A stretch of DNA of 64,000 nt from Reinekea forsetii (lineage in GTDB: Bacteria > Pseudomonadota > Gammaproteobacteria > Pseudomonadales > Natronospirillaceae), in NCBI RefSeq assembly GCF_018860385.1, contig NZ_JAHKPH010000009.1, positions 64,918 through 128,917 of the forward strand, in the 5' to 3' direction. The position numbers were made by a program, and so were the translations under genes. The notes under the pieces were generated by a model that was given only the letters and a program-made list of their open reading frames with translations, had not been told where the DNA came from and searched no databases. Below are positions 29,009 through 38,474 of the stretch, in pieces; position 1 is the first letter of the stretch, and every line of letters starts with the position of its first letter.

Positions 29009-29493
29009 AGCAAAAGCCGCCTCATGGGTTATGGCTAATAGCCGTCAGTTTCTTTATTGCCTTTTCATTAGCGGCGGTACCCATTCCTGGGCAATTTCAA
29101 CTTGCTCGCCCCGATTTTGTGGGTCTCTTTTTAATCTTTTGGTGCCTGGTATTGCCAGAACGTTTTGGCATTACCATGGCGTTTGTTGTGGGTATTCTGT
29201 ATGACACGCTCATCGGCACACAACTGGGTACTTATGGGTTAGTATTTTCTAGTGTGGCCTATTTAGTGTTGTTGCTGAACTTTCGGTTGCGTATGTATCC
29301 GTTGGGTCAGCAAGCGATGGTTGTTTTCTTGATTCTGGGCATCAGTCATGTGTTGGTGCAGTGGTTAAAAGATTGGTTTGTTGGTGGCATAACAGGCGAA
29401 ATGCAAATATGGCCAGCGCTGGTTTCAGCGATAGTTTGGCCGTGGGTTTATGGCATAGGCCGTAATTTAATGCAGTATTTTCGAGTTCAATAA
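29005..29493 (+). CDS. mreD: Rod shape-determining membrane protein MreD
   Basis: A 162-residue inner-membrane protein with about five helices, matching MreD in size, topology and position. It carries the family's RPDFVGLFLIFWCLVLPERFG and GILYDTLIGTQLGTYGL segments. MreD helps connect MreC and the elongasome. Its ATG overlaps the mreC stop by 4 bases, implying translational coupling. maf begins 8 bases after its stop. Confidence 0.93.
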   Translation: MKQKPPHGLWLIAVSFFIAFSLAAVPIPGQFQLARPDFVGLFLIFWCLVLPERFGITMAFVVGILYDTLIGTQLGTYGLVFSSVAYLVLLLNFRLRMYPLGQQAMVVFLILGISHVLVQWLKDWFVGGITGEMQIWPALVSAIVWPWVYGIGRNLMQYFRVQ

Positions 29494-29501
29494 GGGTTGT
29501 C

Positions 29502-30101
29502 GTGTCATTAGTTTTAGCGTCTCAATCGCCACGCCGCAAGGAATTGCTGGCTACCTTAGGGGTAAACTTTAACGTTGCCAGTGCCGATATTGATGAAACG
29601 GTTTTAAAAGGTGAAGCGCCTTCGGATTATGTTCTGCGTCTAGCCCAAGAAAAAGCGACGGTTATTTTTAATCGATTGGGCGCGTCAAAAAATACCGTCC
29701 TTGGTTCTGATACCTCGGTGATTTTTCAAGATCACATATTAGGAAAGCCTCAAGATCAAGATGAATTTATGGGCATGATGGCTCGGCTTTCGGGTCAAAC
29801 CCATCAAGTGATGACGTCAGTCGCTGTTATCAGCGATCAAAAAATAAGCAAACAGGTTGTTGTGACAGATGTAGTGTTTCACTCATTGTCGACCACGCTC
29901 CTAGAAAAGTACTGGAAAACCGGTGAGCCCTGCGACAAAGCTGGTGGTTATGGTATTCAGGGGCTTGGATCACTGTTCGTACGTGAAATTCGTGGCAGTT
30001 ACTCTGCTGTGGTTGGTTTACCGTTGGCTGAAACGGCCAGCATGCTGCTGGCTCATAACATATCGCTTTGGAATGAAACCTTAAACGCAAATGACCTGTA
30101 A
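29502..30101 (+). CDS. maf: Maf/YhdE-family nucleotide pyrophosphatase
   Basis: A Maf-like house-cleaning enzyme that hydrolyses nucleoside triphosphates, probably dTTP/UTP or modified pyrimidines, to monophosphates. The N-terminal signature ASQSPRRKELL is present with the arginines that bind phosphates. GSDTSV holds the catalytic Asp, followed by GKPQDQDEFMGMMARLSGQ and AGGYGIQGLG. It uses a GTG start and is 199 residues long, the usual size. It sits within the mre operon, as in many gammaproteobacteria. Confidence 0.93.
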   Translation: MSLVLASQSPRRKELLATLGVNFNVASADIDETVLKGEAPSDYVLRLAQEKATVIFNRLGASKNTVLGSDTSVIFQDHILGKPQDQDEFMGMMARLSGQTHQVMTSVAVISDQKISKQVVVTDVVFHSLSTTLLEKYWKTGEPCDKAGGYGIQGLGSLFVREIRGSYSAVVGLPLAETASMLLAHNISLWNETLNANDL

Positions 30102-30166
30102 TTAGGCTACAACTGGGCGCTTAAACCTCTATAATAACAAAACTTAACTTATTTTTAGGCGTATTT

Positions 30167-31627
30167 ATGTCTTCCGAGATACTGGTCAATGTTACACCGA
30201 TGGAAACGCGTGTGGCATTAGTCGAAAACGGTGCCGTACAAGAGCTCTACATTGAGCGTAGCCAAACCCGTGGGCTTGTAGGCAATATCTATAAAGGCAA
30301 AGTTGTTCGAGTGCTGCCAGGTATGCAGGCGGCCTTTGTTGATATTGGTCTTGAGCGTGCTGCTTTTATACACGCATCTGATATTGATCTTAATCGTACC
30401 GACAATGAGCCACATAAGCCTATCCAGACTTTAGTACGCGAAGGTCAAGCTTTGGTCGTACAAGTCATTAAAGATCCGATGGGCACAAAAGGTGCGCGAC
30501 TAACGACAGCACTGTCGGTGCCTTCTCGCTACTTAGTTTTTATGCCCGATTCAGATCACATTGGTATTTCTCAACGTATAGACAGTGAAGAAGAGCGCGA
30601 ACGCTTACGAGCCTTAGTCGCCAGCGTCAAAGAAGCTGAAGAGATCAAAAAAGGCGGATTCATTTTAAGAACGGCCGCAGAAGGTGTCGGTGAGGCAGAG
30701 ATTCAGAGCGACATGAATTATTTAAAGCGTTTGTTTCGAGTGCTAGAGCAACGCATGAAAGAAAATAAGCCCGCTACCATCATTTATGAAGACTTAGCGC
30801 TCTATTTGCGAGTTGCACGCGATATGGTGAAAACCGATGTGGAAAAAATTCGCATTGATTCCAAAGAAACTTTTTCTAAAGTGCACGAATTTGTCACTAA
30901 ATACACACCCGAAGTGGAAAGTGTCTTTGAGTATTACCCTGGTGAACGACCCATTTTTGATCTGTTTTCTGTTGAAGATGAAATTTCTAAAGCGTTAGGG
31001 CGCAAAGTGGAATTAAAATCGGGCGGCTACTTAATCATTGATCAAACAGAGGCCATGACGACCATCGATGTCAATACAGGCGCGTTTGTGGGGCACCGTA
31101 ACTTAGAAGAAACCATCTATAAAACAAACCTTGAAGCGGTTACTGCCATTGCACGTCAGCTTAGATTAAGAAACTTAGGTGGCATCATTATTCTTGATTT
31201 TATCGATATGGATGATGAAGAGCATAAGCGTCAAGTTCACCGTATGCTTGAGAAACACCTAGAGAAAGATCACGCTAAGAGCAAAGTGACCAGTGTCTCT
31301 GAATTAGGGTTAGTAGAAATGACGCGTAAGCGAACACGCGAAAGCCTAGAGCACGTGTTAACCGAGCACTGCAATGTTTGTGCTGGGCGAGGTCGCTTAA
31401 AAACCGCACAAACCGTGTGTTATGAAGTGTTTAGAGAAATATTAAGAGAAGAGCGCGCTTACAATACGGCACAGTATTTGGTGTTAGCTTCGCAACAGGT
31501 CATTGATACGCTACTAGACGAAGAGTCTTCCAATGTGGCCGATCTAGAAGAGTTTATTAATAAGCCGATTCGATTCCAAGTAGAGCCGATGTATAGCCAA
31601 GAGCAGTTTGATGTTATTTTGCAGTAG
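30167..31627 (+). CDS. rng: Ribonuclease G
   Basis: An endoribonuclease of the RNase E/G family that matures 16S rRNA 5' ends and degrades some mRNAs. The N-terminal S1 domain is recognisable from GLVGNIYKGKVVRVLPGMQA to about residue 120. The DNase-I-like domain has the metal-binding Asp residues in TIDVNTGAFVG and ILDFIDMDD. The zinc-link cysteines are in CNVCAGRGRL. At 486 residues and without a degradosome scaffold tail, this is RNase G, not E. It begins 65 bases after maf. Confidence 0.95.
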   Translation: MSSEILVNVTPMETRVALVENGAVQELYIERSQTRGLVGNIYKGKVVRVLPGMQAAFVDIGLERAAFIHASDIDLNRTDNEPHKPIQTLVREGQALVVQVIKDPMGTKGARLTTALSVPSRYLVFMPDSDHIGISQRIDSEEERERLRALVASVKEAEEIKKGGFILRTAAEGVGEAEIQSDMNYLKRLFRVLEQRMKENKPATIIYEDLALYLRVARDMVKTDVEKIRIDSKETFSKVHEFVTKYTPEVESVFEYYPGERPIFDLFSVEDEISKALGRKVELKSGGYLIIDQTEAMTTIDVNTGAFVGHRNLEETIYKTNLEAVTAIARQLRLRNLGGIIILDFIDMDDEEHKRQVHRMLEKHLEKDHAKSKVTSVSELGLVEMTRKRTRESLEHVLTEHCNVCAGRGRLKTAQTVCYEVFREILREERAYNTAQYLVLASQQVIDTLLDEESSNVADLEEFINKPIRFQVEPMYSQEQFDVILQ

Positions 31628-31678
31628 ATTCAGGAATGACATGAGCAAAGTCTCACAGAACAGCCGTAGAGTCGTGCA

Positions 31679-34600
31679 ATGAACATTGGCTCTATTTGGC
31701 GAGCTCTTAAAAGTGCCGTCTTAAAAGTTTTTGTTTTCTGGGTTTTACTATTTGCTGTTTACTTGGCATTAGGTCGTCAGTTTTTTCCTTATATTGAACG
31801 ATATGAAACTTCGATAGAACAATGGTTATCGGGGCAATTTCAAGAGCGAGTTGAAATAGGTTCCATTAAAGGTGAGTGGGCTCGGTTTGGTCCTATCGTA
31901 ACCTTAACGAACATCAGCATCGGCGAATCTCTGGATATTAAAGAAATGGTGCTGGCCCCTGGCGTCTTTGAATCGTTAAGTCACGGTGGTCTCTCGTTCT
32001 TAAAATTTGAACTAAGAGAATTTCATGGTCACTTAAAGCAATCGGAGCAAGGGTGGCAATTAATTGGGTTGAAAGGGTCTCAGCAAGCCGAGCGGCCAGC
32101 GTTTAGTTTCGATAAGTTACTGAAGTTGCTGCAAAGACAGCAAAACATTCAATTTATAGCCTCATCGTTAAAAATCTCTCCTTTAGAGTTACCTTCATTC
32201 AATTTAACCTTAAACAAAGGTGAACTCTCCGGTTACGAAGGGCATAACTCCTTAACGGCCGACGCTCAAATTGAATATTCACAATTAACGGTTCCTGTTG
32301 AGCTACAAGCCGAATTTCATCAAAATAATCCCAATTTAAATAGCATTTATGTCAAACATGGCGCAATTGATTTCGCCCCTTGGCTGAATAAATCAGCGTC
32401 GTTGGTCAGTGAAGCAAAAGCTTCAGGAGAGTATTGGTTAAATTTTAATGGCACCCAATGGCGATCACTGACGGCGCGCTCGATGCTTGACGTGCTCACC
32501 GTGGAAGGCAAAGCGAAACCACTAAAACTGACCGATGTTAAATCGACAACGGTTTTAGAGAAAACCAAGAACGGCTTTTTTGCTAAATCCATTGTCGATA
32601 CCTACTCCGTGAATGATTTGGCCATCAATGGTACTGAACTGACGCTAGACATTTTACCAGAAGAGTACCGAGTAACTTGGAGTCAACTCTCGGCTTCGTT
32701 GGTCGGCGCATGGCTTGCTATGAATGATACGTCCGATTTTTGGATCAATTTAGGGCTGCAAGGCGATATTCATAAAGGCATGGCTCACTACCAGTTTGGT
32801 GAAGCTCAACGTTTAAAAATATCCAGCACCTTTAGTAATACCCGAGTCAATGCTTATATGGGTGTCCCAGGGTTAGATAATTTATCAGGCACTGTTACGG
32901 TAGATAACCTCCAAGGTCAAATAATGCTAAACCCTTCGGAGTCTCGATTCCGATATCCAGTATTCAATGATGATTCACTATTAGCTTCGATAGAAAAATC
33001 GATCGTTGATTGGCGCATCGTGGAAGGGGTAGGTGTTTTGCTAGAAGGGGAGCACAGTGCAAACATTCAGCACTTAAACGATTCAAAATTACCTTTAAAT
33101 GTGCAGTGGTTTGCTTCGTTAAAAAACCAGGCTATGAAAAATGAAGGTTATGAAAACAGCTTAGGGCTAGTTTTGGGTGCGCCAGAGATCAATAACGAGT
33201 GGGTGAAGTATGTTGCCAGCAGTAAGCTCATACCTGACAGTGCTAGTCGTTATGTTTTAGACAATTTTTTAAGTGGAAGTGCAACAGAAGCTGAATTCGG
33301 CTATTTTAGTCGAGGCGAAAAAGAATCTCGTAAATCACAATTTGATTTAGTGGCCTCTGTTAATTCTGCAACGCTCTCGTTCTTAGAGGGTTGGTCGCCA
33401 CTGACAGTGAATCAGAGTCAGCTCAGTATTAATCAAGAATCACTGAATTTTGAGATAAATTCAGCGCAGTACGAAGCCCTTAATATTTCACGCGGTGATT
33501 TGTCATTAGACTTCTCCAAAGGTGACCTTCAAGCTGATTTTGGTGTTGAGGGCGACGCCTTTGAATACCTACGGCTATTTAAAACCGGTGCGCTTCAACC
33601 GGTTGCACCAGCCGTCATTGATGATTGGCAGGCCACCGGGAATGTTCACAGTGAAGTGTCACTTGAAGTAAATTTAAATAAGCCCAATGAGTTGAATGTC
33701 ACTTCGCTGTCCGATGTTCTATCAGCTGAACTTAAGCTGGTGGATTTAGGGTTAGAGTTATCAGAAATTAACGGGTTGCTACAGTTCAATAATAAGCTTG
33801 GGTTTGAGGCCAAAAATATTGAGGCTTTACATGCTGGCGTTATACAAAAGCTATCATTAAGTCGAGATTTATCAGACAACCGTCAGTTAGTTTCAATTGA
33901 AGCGAGTGGAGAAACCCCTTTAGCATTTTGGGGGGAGTACTTTAATGATCCATACCTCAAAGGGTTTAGTGAATCGGTTGCTCACCAAACGGATATTAAG
34001 ATTTATGACGATTTTGTAAGAATAACCGTTAATAGTGATTTTATAGGGCCGGAATTTAACCTCCCCATTCCGTTGAATAAGCAAAGCGACGACGCTTGGC
34101 CCATCGTTTTTGATATTAATATTAATAACGAAAATGAAAAATCAGTACATGTTGATATTGAAGATAGACTCCAAGGGCTTCTAGAATTAAGTTCTGATAA
34201 CGAATTTACGCGAGCCAGTTTCTCCGTAGGTCAAGCTTTAAAAGTGCACCCAGAAGAAGGGGTGTTTATTGATGTTCAAGCACACTATATTGACGGACAA
34301 GCTTGGTGGCAAACGATTCAAAACATGAGGTCAATTTATTCAGTAAAAGCAACTGAATCTGCTCAAGGACCTAGTTTTGAATCAAAATTGAAAGAAATTA
34401 ATGTGAATGTAAATTTAGGTTCTTATTTAGGTCGCGATTGGTCTCAGGCGGCTGTTCAGCTATTGCGAAATAACGATGCGTGGCTTATTGAGTTCGAAGC
34501 AGATGAAGGTGTCGGGAACGTGCTTGTTCCCCACAGTGACGATTCAATGTTCGCTGATATTGAGTGGTTGTCCATAGAAACGGAAGAACCTGAACTTCCT

Positions 34601-35533
34601 TGGCTTGAAGAGCAAGACCCATTAACTGAATACCTACCATCTGACGTTCCAAATATGGAAATTCAAATTAAAAAGTTAGTTTGGAACGAACAAGACATGG
34701 GAGACTGGCGCGCTACCTTAACTTCTGCGGGACATTCCCTTTCGGTAAACTCGATAGTCGGGAATATGCCGGGTGCTACACTCATAGGTGATATGGTTTG
34801 GCGACACGAAGACGAAGAGCACTTTACTGACTTTAGTGGCAACATTTTAACGGGTGATGTATTAACCGTTTTAAATGAGTGGGAGTATGCCCCCGTGCTG
34901 ACCAGTAGAGATGGGCAGTTTATTGTATCTCTGAATTGGTTAGGTTCGCCTGCGTTTTTCGATTTCAAACGAGTGCAAGGGAAAATAAATTTAGCCCTTA
35001 CCAAAGGGGCTATTTTAAAAGTCGAAGAGTATGAGGGAATAAAATTAATTGGGTTGTTAAATTTCACCCGTGTTTTACAGCGTATTGCTTTAGATTTCTC
35101 AGATCTTCTTTCGAGCGGCATTACCTTCGATACCATTGAAGGCGAATTGCTGTTTGACCGAGGGTTTGCTCGAGTTGGCGAAGGTTTAGTAATTGATGGC
35201 GCTTCCACCAATTTTCAATTCAGTGGAGATGCGGACTTGCTCGCCAATGTTATTGATATCGATATGGTGTTAACGGTACCGTTGTCGAGCACCTTTCCGC
35301 TGGTGGCATTATTAGCAGGTGTTTCCCCTCAAGCGGCGGCGGCAATTTATGTAACTGAGCGAGTATTTAACAACGAGCTAAAAAAAATCAGTTCCGCTCG
35401 TATGCACATTACAGGGTCATTTGAAGAGCCAATTATTAAGTTTTATCGCGTATTCGACAGTCAGTTAGGCAATGAAGACCAGACGGTTACGGATCGTCTA
35501 AAGAGTGTGGTTCCTTCTACCGCGAATCCATAG
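31679..35533 (+). CDS. yhdP: YhdP-family AsmA-like lipid-transport protein
   Basis: A very large (1284-residue) envelope protein with one N-terminal membrane anchor (about 13-33) and a long beta-rich periplasmic body. Length, gene order after rng, and the C-terminal block (LTKGAILKVEEYEGIKLIGL then LVIDGASTNFQFSGDADL) identify YhdP (DUF3971/AsmA). Family members bridge the periplasm and move phospholipids to the outer membrane with TamB and YdbH. Base composition matches the neighbours and no frameshift was seen. The nitrilase gene starts 9 bases downstream. Confidence 0.9.
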   Translation: MNIGSIWRALKSAVLKVFVFWVLLFAVYLALGRQFFPYIERYETSIEQWLSGQFQERVEIGSIKGEWARFGPIVTLTNISIGESLDIKEMVLAPGVFESLSHGGLSFLKFELREFHGHLKQSEQGWQLIGLKGSQQAERPAFSFDKLLKLLQRQQNIQFIASSLKISPLELPSFNLTLNKGELSGYEGHNSLTADAQIEYSQLTVPVELQAEFHQNNPNLNSIYVKHGAIDFAPWLNKSASLVSEAKASGEYWLNFNGTQWRSLTARSMLDVLTVEGKAKPLKLTDVKSTTVLEKTKNGFFAKSIVDTYSVNDLAINGTELTLDILPEEYRVTWSQLSASLVGAWLAMNDTSDFWINLGLQGDIHKGMAHYQFGEAQRLKISSTFSNTRVNAYMGVPGLDNLSGTVTVDNLQGQIMLNPSESRFRYPVFNDDSLLASIEKSIVDWRIVEGVGVLLEGEHSANIQHLNDSKLPLNVQWFASLKNQAMKNEGYENSLGLVLGAPEINNEWVKYVASSKLIPDSASRYVLDNFLSGSATEAEFGYFSRGEKESRKSQFDLVASVNSATLSFLEGWSPLTVNQSQLSINQESLNFEINSAQYEALNISRGDLSLDFSKGDLQADFGVEGDAFEYLRLFKTGALQPVAPAVIDDWQATGNVHSEVSLEVNLNKPNELNVTSLSDVLSAELKLVDLGLELSEINGLLQFNNKLGFEAKNIEALHAGVIQKLSLSRDLSDNRQLVSIEASGETPLAFWGEYFNDPYLKGFSESVAHQTDIKIYDDFVRITVNSDFIGPEFNLPIPLNKQSDDAWPIVFDININNENEKSVHVDIEDRLQGLLELSSDNEFTRASFSVGQALKVHPEEGVFIDVQAHYIDGQAWWQTIQNMRSIYSVKATESAQGPSFESKLKEINVNVNLGSYLGRDWSQAAVQLLRNNDAWLIEFEADEGVGNVLVPHSDDSMFADIEWLSIETEEPELPWLEEQDPLTEYLPSDVPNMEIQIKKLVWNEQDMGDWRATLTSAGHSLSVNSIVGNMPGATLIGDMVWRHEDEEHFTDFSGNILTGDVLTVLNEWEYAPVLTSRDGQFIVSLNWLGSPAFFDFKRVQGKINLALTKGAILKVEEYEGIKLIGLLNFTRVLQRIALDFSDLLSSGITFDTIEGELLFDRGFARVGEGLVIDGASTNFQFSGDADLLANVIDIDMVLTVPLSSTFPLVALLAGVSPQAAAAIYVTERVFNNELKKISSARMHITGSFEEPIIKFYRVFDSQLGNEDQTVTDRLKSVVPSTANP

Positions 35534-35542
35534 GAGATTACT

Positions 35543-36349
35543 ATGAAGATGCTTTTAGCACAGATGACCAGTGTAAAAGATATTCACGCAAACCTTGCAG
35601 CTGTTCAAGAATTTGCACAGCAGGCTTCCAGTCATCGTTGTAACTTATTGGTTTTACCTGAAATGTTTGCTCAGTTCGGCGTATCGGATACGACAGAGCT
35701 TGCTGCGCTCGAGACACACTTTAACGGACCAGTCGGGAGAATGATTCGATCACTTGCGAAAGAACATGGTGTGTGGATCGTTGCCGGAACCGTGCCGGTA
35801 GATGCTCAAGATGGAGAAAGACCAAAAGCGCGTTGCCATGTCGTTGATGATCAAGGCGAGCTAATAACCTTCTACGATAAAATACATTTGTTTGATGCAA
35901 CGGTAGGGGATACACAAGGAAGTTACAAAGAATCTGATAGCTATTCTTATGGCCGTGAACCGGTAGTTTTTGATTCACCTTGGGGGCGTTTAGGTTTGGC
36001 TGTTTGTTACGATCTTCGTTTTCCAGAAGTGTTTAGGTCTTTAAATGATCAAGGGGCTGAATTGGTTTTTTTACCCTCAGCATTTACCTATAAAACCGGC
36101 AAAATGCATTGGGACGCGTTGATCAAAGCGCGTGCGATAGAAAACGGATATTTTGTGGCCGGTGTCAATCAAACTGGGCAACACGATGAAAAACGACAAA
36201 CATGGGGGCACAGCCAATTGGTTCACCCTAATGGAACGGTAGACACACTGGCTGATGATGTTGACGCTTTGATTGTTGAGGTTGATTTCTCTGAAGTGTC
36301 GGAGTTTCGCAGTGCCGTTCCTGTAAATCAGCACCGGCGCCTTTCGTGA
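35543..36349 (+). CDS. Carbon-nitrogen hydrolase (nitrilase superfamily, Nit1-like)
   Basis: A 268-residue C-N hydrolase. The catalytic triad is E40 in VLPEMFAQ, K113 in FYDKIHLFD and C155 in GLAVCYDLRFPEVFR. These surroundings match the Nit1/YafV-YbeM-like group, which includes deaminated-glutathione amidases that clean up a side product of transaminases. The gene follows yhdP by 9 bases with GGAGAT before the ATG, so it ends the mre-yhdP unit. tldD, often next in this cluster, is absent. The exact substrate is inferred. Confidence 0.88.
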   Translation: MKMLLAQMTSVKDIHANLAAVQEFAQQASSHRCNLLVLPEMFAQFGVSDTTELAALETHFNGPVGRMIRSLAKEHGVWIVAGTVPVDAQDGERPKARCHVVDDQGELITFYDKIHLFDATVGDTQGSYKESDSYSYGREPVVFDSPWGRLGLAVCYDLRFPEVFRSLNDQGAELVFLPSAFTYKTGKMHWDALIKARAIENGYFVAGVNQTGQHDEKRQTWGHSQLVHPNGTVDTLADDVDALIVEVDFSEVSEFRSAVPVNQHRRLS

Positions 36350-36350
36350 T

Positions 36351-37097
36351 CTAAAACTCCCATTGATTTGTATGGGTGATATTCCCATTGTGATCAATTT
36401 GCTGTTCGCACACTCGGGTTAGCCCTGTGGCATCTTGCACGATATGGCTTCGGCAGCGGGTGCCATACTCTTCGCCTAAAATACATTGCGAAGAAAGCTT
36501 AGCTTCCCATTCTATTGGTACGCCTGTGTTAGGCAGTTGTTCTTTCGGAGCAGGTTCAGTGGAACACAGAACGCTGTGTGCCGTGAGAGTGTTCTGCACC
36601 TTAGGTAGTTGATCATGTAGCTGTTGTTTAGCCTCGTTGAGTTTTGGCCAGGGTGTGTCTAAGGCGTCATTGCTCAGCCCGTATATTCCAGGGTTTAAAA
36701 AACGACCAGAAGGATTCGTCGAACTAAACCAAAACAAGCGTTCACCATCACACAGTAATAAATTGAACCCAGCATAATCGATTATTTTGGGGGTGATGCT
36801 TTCATGAAAAGTCTCGATACTGCATTCGGATGATAAAAATTTTGTTACCAGTTCGCCGCGGCTAAGTTCTCCTTTCATGCCGATGTATCCGGGGCGTATA
36901 TTCGTCAACAATGCGAACTTCTTTTGACGATTTAGTCCAAGCCATGTTCCGCCCGCTTGTAAATCTTTACCCGCAAGAATTTCATTCGACCACCAGTGCA
37001 TAGCTTCTGTTGGTCGCGCTCTGAATTCATCGCGGTTGGCGACCACGGTAAGAGGGTTCTGTGACTGAGGTTGCCAAGAAAAAACAGCTAAGCACAT
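36351..37097 (-). CDS. NRDE (TANGO2-like) family protein
   Basis: A 248-residue NRDE protein beginning MCLAVFSWQ, where Cys2 would become N-terminal after Met removal, and containing the name-giving ANRDEFRARPTEAM. GTWLGLNRQ and NIRPGYIG also fit. The human relative TANGO2 is tied to lipid and haem handling, but the bacterial role is unproven. Its stop lies 1 base from the convergent nitrilase stop. It forms a minus-strand group with the VOC and DUF1338 genes upstream. Confidence 0.85.
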   Translation of the reverse strand: MCLAVFSWQPQSQNPLTVVANRDEFRARPTEAMHWWSNEILAGKDLQAGGTWLGLNRQKKFALLTNIRPGYIGMKGELSRGELVTKFLSSECSIETFHESITPKIIDYAGFNLLLCDGERLFWFSSTNPSGRFLNPGIYGLSNDALDTPWPKLNEAKQQLHDQLPKVQNTLTAHSVLCSTEPAPKEQLPNTGVPIEWEAKLSSQCILGEEYGTRCRSHIVQDATGLTRVCEQQIDHNGNITHTNQWEF

Positions 37098-37128
37098 GGA
37101 GGTTTCGCTCTTAAGGGATTAAAGTTTG

Positions 37129-37497
37129 TCAGCTAGAATGCACAGCAAATCGATTGCCATCAACATCTTGTAAGACTGCGCGATGGCCAAAAGGTTCCAT
37201 AGAATGTATCGCCTGTAATACTTTTCCACCTTCCAGTTTTGCCTTACTGACGGCTTGTTCTAATCGCCCTTCACAATTAAAGTAGGGCAGCATGGCGTTT
37301 GGGGTAGGTGTTAAATTCGGGACGCTGAGCAGCGAAAGACCACTTGTTGAGCCTTGCTTCATCAGCGTTGCCATATCAGGGTTCGATTGTGTCGAGACGA
37401 GATCAAAATTTAATACAGCCTGATAAAACGATATGGCACGCGGTAAATTAGAAACGGGGATGTCTAACCATACAATAGCATTGCTGTGTGAAGTCAT
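37129..37497 (-). CDS. VOC-superfamily (glyoxalase/dioxygenase-like) protein
   Basis: A 122-residue single-domain VOC protein with the two paired beta-alpha-beta-beta-beta modules. The first is AIVWLDIPVSNLPRAISFYQ; the second ends with GHRAVLQDVDGNRFAVHS. Members bind a metal and act on diverse substrates or only bind ligands, so no reaction is assigned. I chose the ATG at 37497 (MTSHSNAIVW); a frame opening 19 codons earlier adds unconserved residues. It sits 68 bases after the DUF1338 gene on the same strand. Confidence 0.8.
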   Translation of the reverse strand: MTSHSNAIVWLDIPVSNLPRAISFYQAVLNFDLVSTQSNPDMATLMKQGSTSGLSLLSVPNLTPTPNAMLPYFNCEGRLEQAVSKAKLEGGKVLQAIHSMEPFGHRAVLQDVDGNRFAVHSS

Positions 37498-37565
37498 TTG
37501 TATAATCACTGCTCTAAAACTATTGAGTTTAGAGCAGTGTGTATACCGAAACAATCGTCAGATTG

Positions 37566-38369
37566 TTATTTTTTCATGTCGGTCGATTCAAAAATTTTAT
37601 CTGCACTCGCTGCGACAAAGCCTTGGTACAATTCGCCCGTTTCATCAAAATAGCGTTTTGCGAATTCGTAGTAACAGGTAGTGACTTCATGTTTCTGACC
37701 ATCTGAGAATTCAAATTCTTGTTTAGATGCCATGGTCGAGCTCTGTTCAAGCAATACAGAAGGGCTACCCTTAATGCGCCCGCCACTTTCATTAATTTGA
37801 AAGCCAAGCTCTTCAACGAGATCGTTCACTTGAGCAACTTCCGTGGTTTGCATCAAGGCATTTACGTTAATAGTAAAATGATTAGCTCTTAGCCCTATGA
37901 TGCTTAACCATGCTGCATATTCACTCTCTTCGGCTAACGTTAAGTAGTCTTCGTAACTCGGTGCTTTCCATAAGCGCCCGCGCCAAAAAATGCTCGGATC
38001 GTTGACTTCTTTGGCGTCAATTTGAGCCACCAAATCGTGGACAATCTTCTGAGCGGTATCAGAGAGTTCTTCAACCCTAAGTTCGCTTAAAAATACACGG
38101 GGTAAATCTTTTGAGGGTGGTGTGTAGCCATAGGCATCGAGTTTTTTGGCGGCAAAATGATAAGGCTCGTACCTTGTATAGCCTAATTCTAAAAGATAAG
38201 GCTCTAAATCTTTAATGGTAATTGGACCGATATTAAATGTTCGGAATGCGACATGATCGTTTAACACTTCTTCACCGCGTTGGCGCAAAGCATTGGCAAT
38301 TGTCTCGGCCTGGGGTGTCATGTTTACGTAGTCTTGCCAAAGAGCAGAGTAAAAATCTTTTATGTTCAC
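37566..38369 (-). CDS. DUF1338-family (2-oxoadipate dioxygenase/decarboxylase-like) protein
   Basis: A 267-residue DUF1338 protein. The family includes HglS/YdcJ, an Fe(II) enzyme that converts 2-oxoadipate to 2-hydroxyglutarate in lysine breakdown, built on a VOC-like fold. Visible landmarks are NDHVAFRTFNIGPI, with the likely first metal His, EPYHFAAKKLDAYGY, LRANHFTINVNAL, with the likely second His, and TTCYYEFAKRY near the end. It is shorter than HglS (about 460), so it belongs to the short subgroup. The substrate is not proven. Confidence 0.82.
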   Translation of the reverse strand: MNIKDFYSALWQDYVNMTPQAETIANALRQRGEEVLNDHVAFRTFNIGPITIKDLEPYLLELGYTRYEPYHFAAKKLDAYGYTPPSKDLPRVFLSELRVEELSDTAQKIVHDLVAQIDAKEVNDPSIFWRGRLWKAPSYEDYLTLAEESEYAAWLSIIGLRANHFTINVNALMQTTEVAQVNDLVEELGFQINESGGRIKGSPSVLLEQSSTMASKQEFEFSDGQKHEVTTCYYEFAKRYFDETGELYQGFVAASADKIFESTDMKK

Positions 38370-38474
38370 GAGAGGTCTCCAACGTCGCTTTATTGTTTTC
38401 TGAGCGTTAATTGCTCGACTGAGAATGGAGACAGCATACTGCGGCTAAGCGCGTAAGGTTATCAGCCGAACGCC

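Noticed and set aside
34663..35211. 182-codon minus-strand frame inside yhdP
   Set aside because: It is antisense to the conserved C-terminal block of YhdP and has no recognisable domain.
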